A stretch of DNA of 33,003 nucleotides from DASZXJ01 sp035545895 (lineage in GTDB: Bacteria; Planctomycetota; Phycisphaerae; Tepidisphaerales; Tepidisphaeraceae): contig DASZXJ010000240.1 in the NCBI GenBank assembly GCA_035545895.1, forward strand, positions 1 to 33,003, in the 5' to 3' direction. This document shows, one piece after another, positions 32,582-33,003 of the stretch; position 1 is the first letter of the stretch; each line of letters opens with the position of its first letter. The notes under the pieces are model-generated. The model searched no databases. It was not told the DNA's origin and was given only the letters and a program-made list of their open reading frames with translations. The translations under genes were made by a program, and so were the position numbers.

Positions 32582-33003
32582 TTACTTGGTTGTCTGCAGT
32601 TCCTGGCTTTCAACATTGGTCATCCAGTGACCGCCGATGGGCGAGGCGATTTCCTCGATGACGGTGTCGGTTTCCACGCCGCCTCGAATGATCTTGACCT
32701 GGCGACCGCGACGGAAAGGCCGGGTCTCCATGACCGGGGTCGGCTGGGTGGTCGGGCTCGACGAGCTATCGACCGGCTTGAGATAATCGGCGGGCATGAC
32801 CTGGAACGGATCGGCGCCCGGGCCTCCATGACGGAGTTCCGCCAGACGCACGCCGCTGCTGGAGACGTTTTCATCGTCGCCGGCGCTGCGAAGCACGAGG
32901 CGCGGCTTGCCGGTTGCGCAGGCGAGCTCGATCGATTCGGCTTCACGCGGGGTGGCGATCAGGGTGACGCTTCGAGTCGGGCCCGGGTTGTCGCCATTCG
33001 CCT
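32582..33003 (-). CDS. cpaB: Flp pilus assembly protein CpaB/RcpC, 5'-truncated by window edge
   Basis: The frame is open to the right edge, giving about 139 C-terminal residues. The first visible part (RSVTLIATPREAESIELACATGKPRLVLRSAGDDE) is the RcpC/CpaB domain that follows the SAF domain in this family. Next come a variable linker with GADPFQVMPADYLKPV and a Thr/Pro stretch, then RRGRQVKIIRGGVETDTVIEE near the end. CpaB is a periplasmic partner of the secretin. The N-terminal helix and SAF domain, and any flp pilin or prepilin peptidase genes upstream, lie outside the window. It ends 60 bp before cpaC, consistent with one operon. Confidence 0.9.
   Translation of the reverse strand, partial: ANGDNPGPTRSVTLIATPREAESIELACATGKPRLVLRSAGDDENVSSSGVRLAELRHGGPGADPFQVMPADYLKPVDSSSSPTTQPTPVMETRPFRRGRQVKIIRGGVETDTVIEEIASPIGGHWMTNVESQELQTTK

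Noticed and set aside
1..33003. Search for CRISPR arrays, tRNA/rRNA genes, transposases, integrases and toxin-antitoxin pairs
   Set aside because: No regularly spaced repeats, RNA gene consensus sequences or mobile-element protein motifs were seen by eye on either strand.

Overview
The window looks like a piece of a Planctomycetota chromosome, probably class Phycisphaerae. This is inferred from the mix of an exosortase/EpsI system, unusual secretion-type pseudopilins, a Tad pilus cluster and several plant-polysaccharide glycoside hydrolases, at moderate-to-high GC with many GTG/TTG starts. It is an impression from protein families, not a phylogenetic result. No tRNA, rRNA, CRISPR array, IS element or phage gene was seen.

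Layout. (1) 1-2605, plus strand: the C-terminal part of a YghZ-type aldo/keto reductase, then a YbaL/KefB-type cation:proton antiporter. (2) 2690-13514, minus strand, read right to left: a Wza-type outer-membrane export lipoprotein, an exosortase, an EpsI-domain protein overlapping it by 4 bp, a 1559-aa membrane-anchored TPR protein, and a Wzc-type bacterial tyrosine kinase. This has the parts for export and surface control of an exopolysaccharide and for exosortase sorting, but no glycosyltransferase, flippase or polymerase. (3) 13728-19439: three secreted or lipid-anchored glycoside hydrolases (GH106-like, GH43, GH35/DUF5597-like), suggesting use of rhamnose-, arabinose/xylose- and galactose-containing polysaccharide. 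(4) 19565-22198: a GspG-like protein without a prepilin cleavage site, divergent from the rpsB-tsf translation operon, which has a long leader and a structured spacer. (5) 22257-25844: a ThuA-domain protein, a DUF3313-like lipoprotein and a polytopic membrane protein resembling GT-C glycosyltransferases. (6) 25819-33003, minus strand: a Tad/Flp pilus operon, cpaB(partial)-cpaC-cpaE/tadZ-cpaF/tadA-tadB-tadC followed by a small lipoprotein that may stand in for CpaD.

Together, the Tad pilus, the Wza/Wzc export pair and the exosortase block point to a surface-attached, matrix-forming lifestyle, with the hydrolases supplying sugars. The least ordinary items are the compact exosortase-TPR-tyrosine kinase block, the pseudopilin-like protein that cannot be processed in the usual way, a nested palindrome between wza and the exosortase, and the structured RNA regions around rpsB and tsf.
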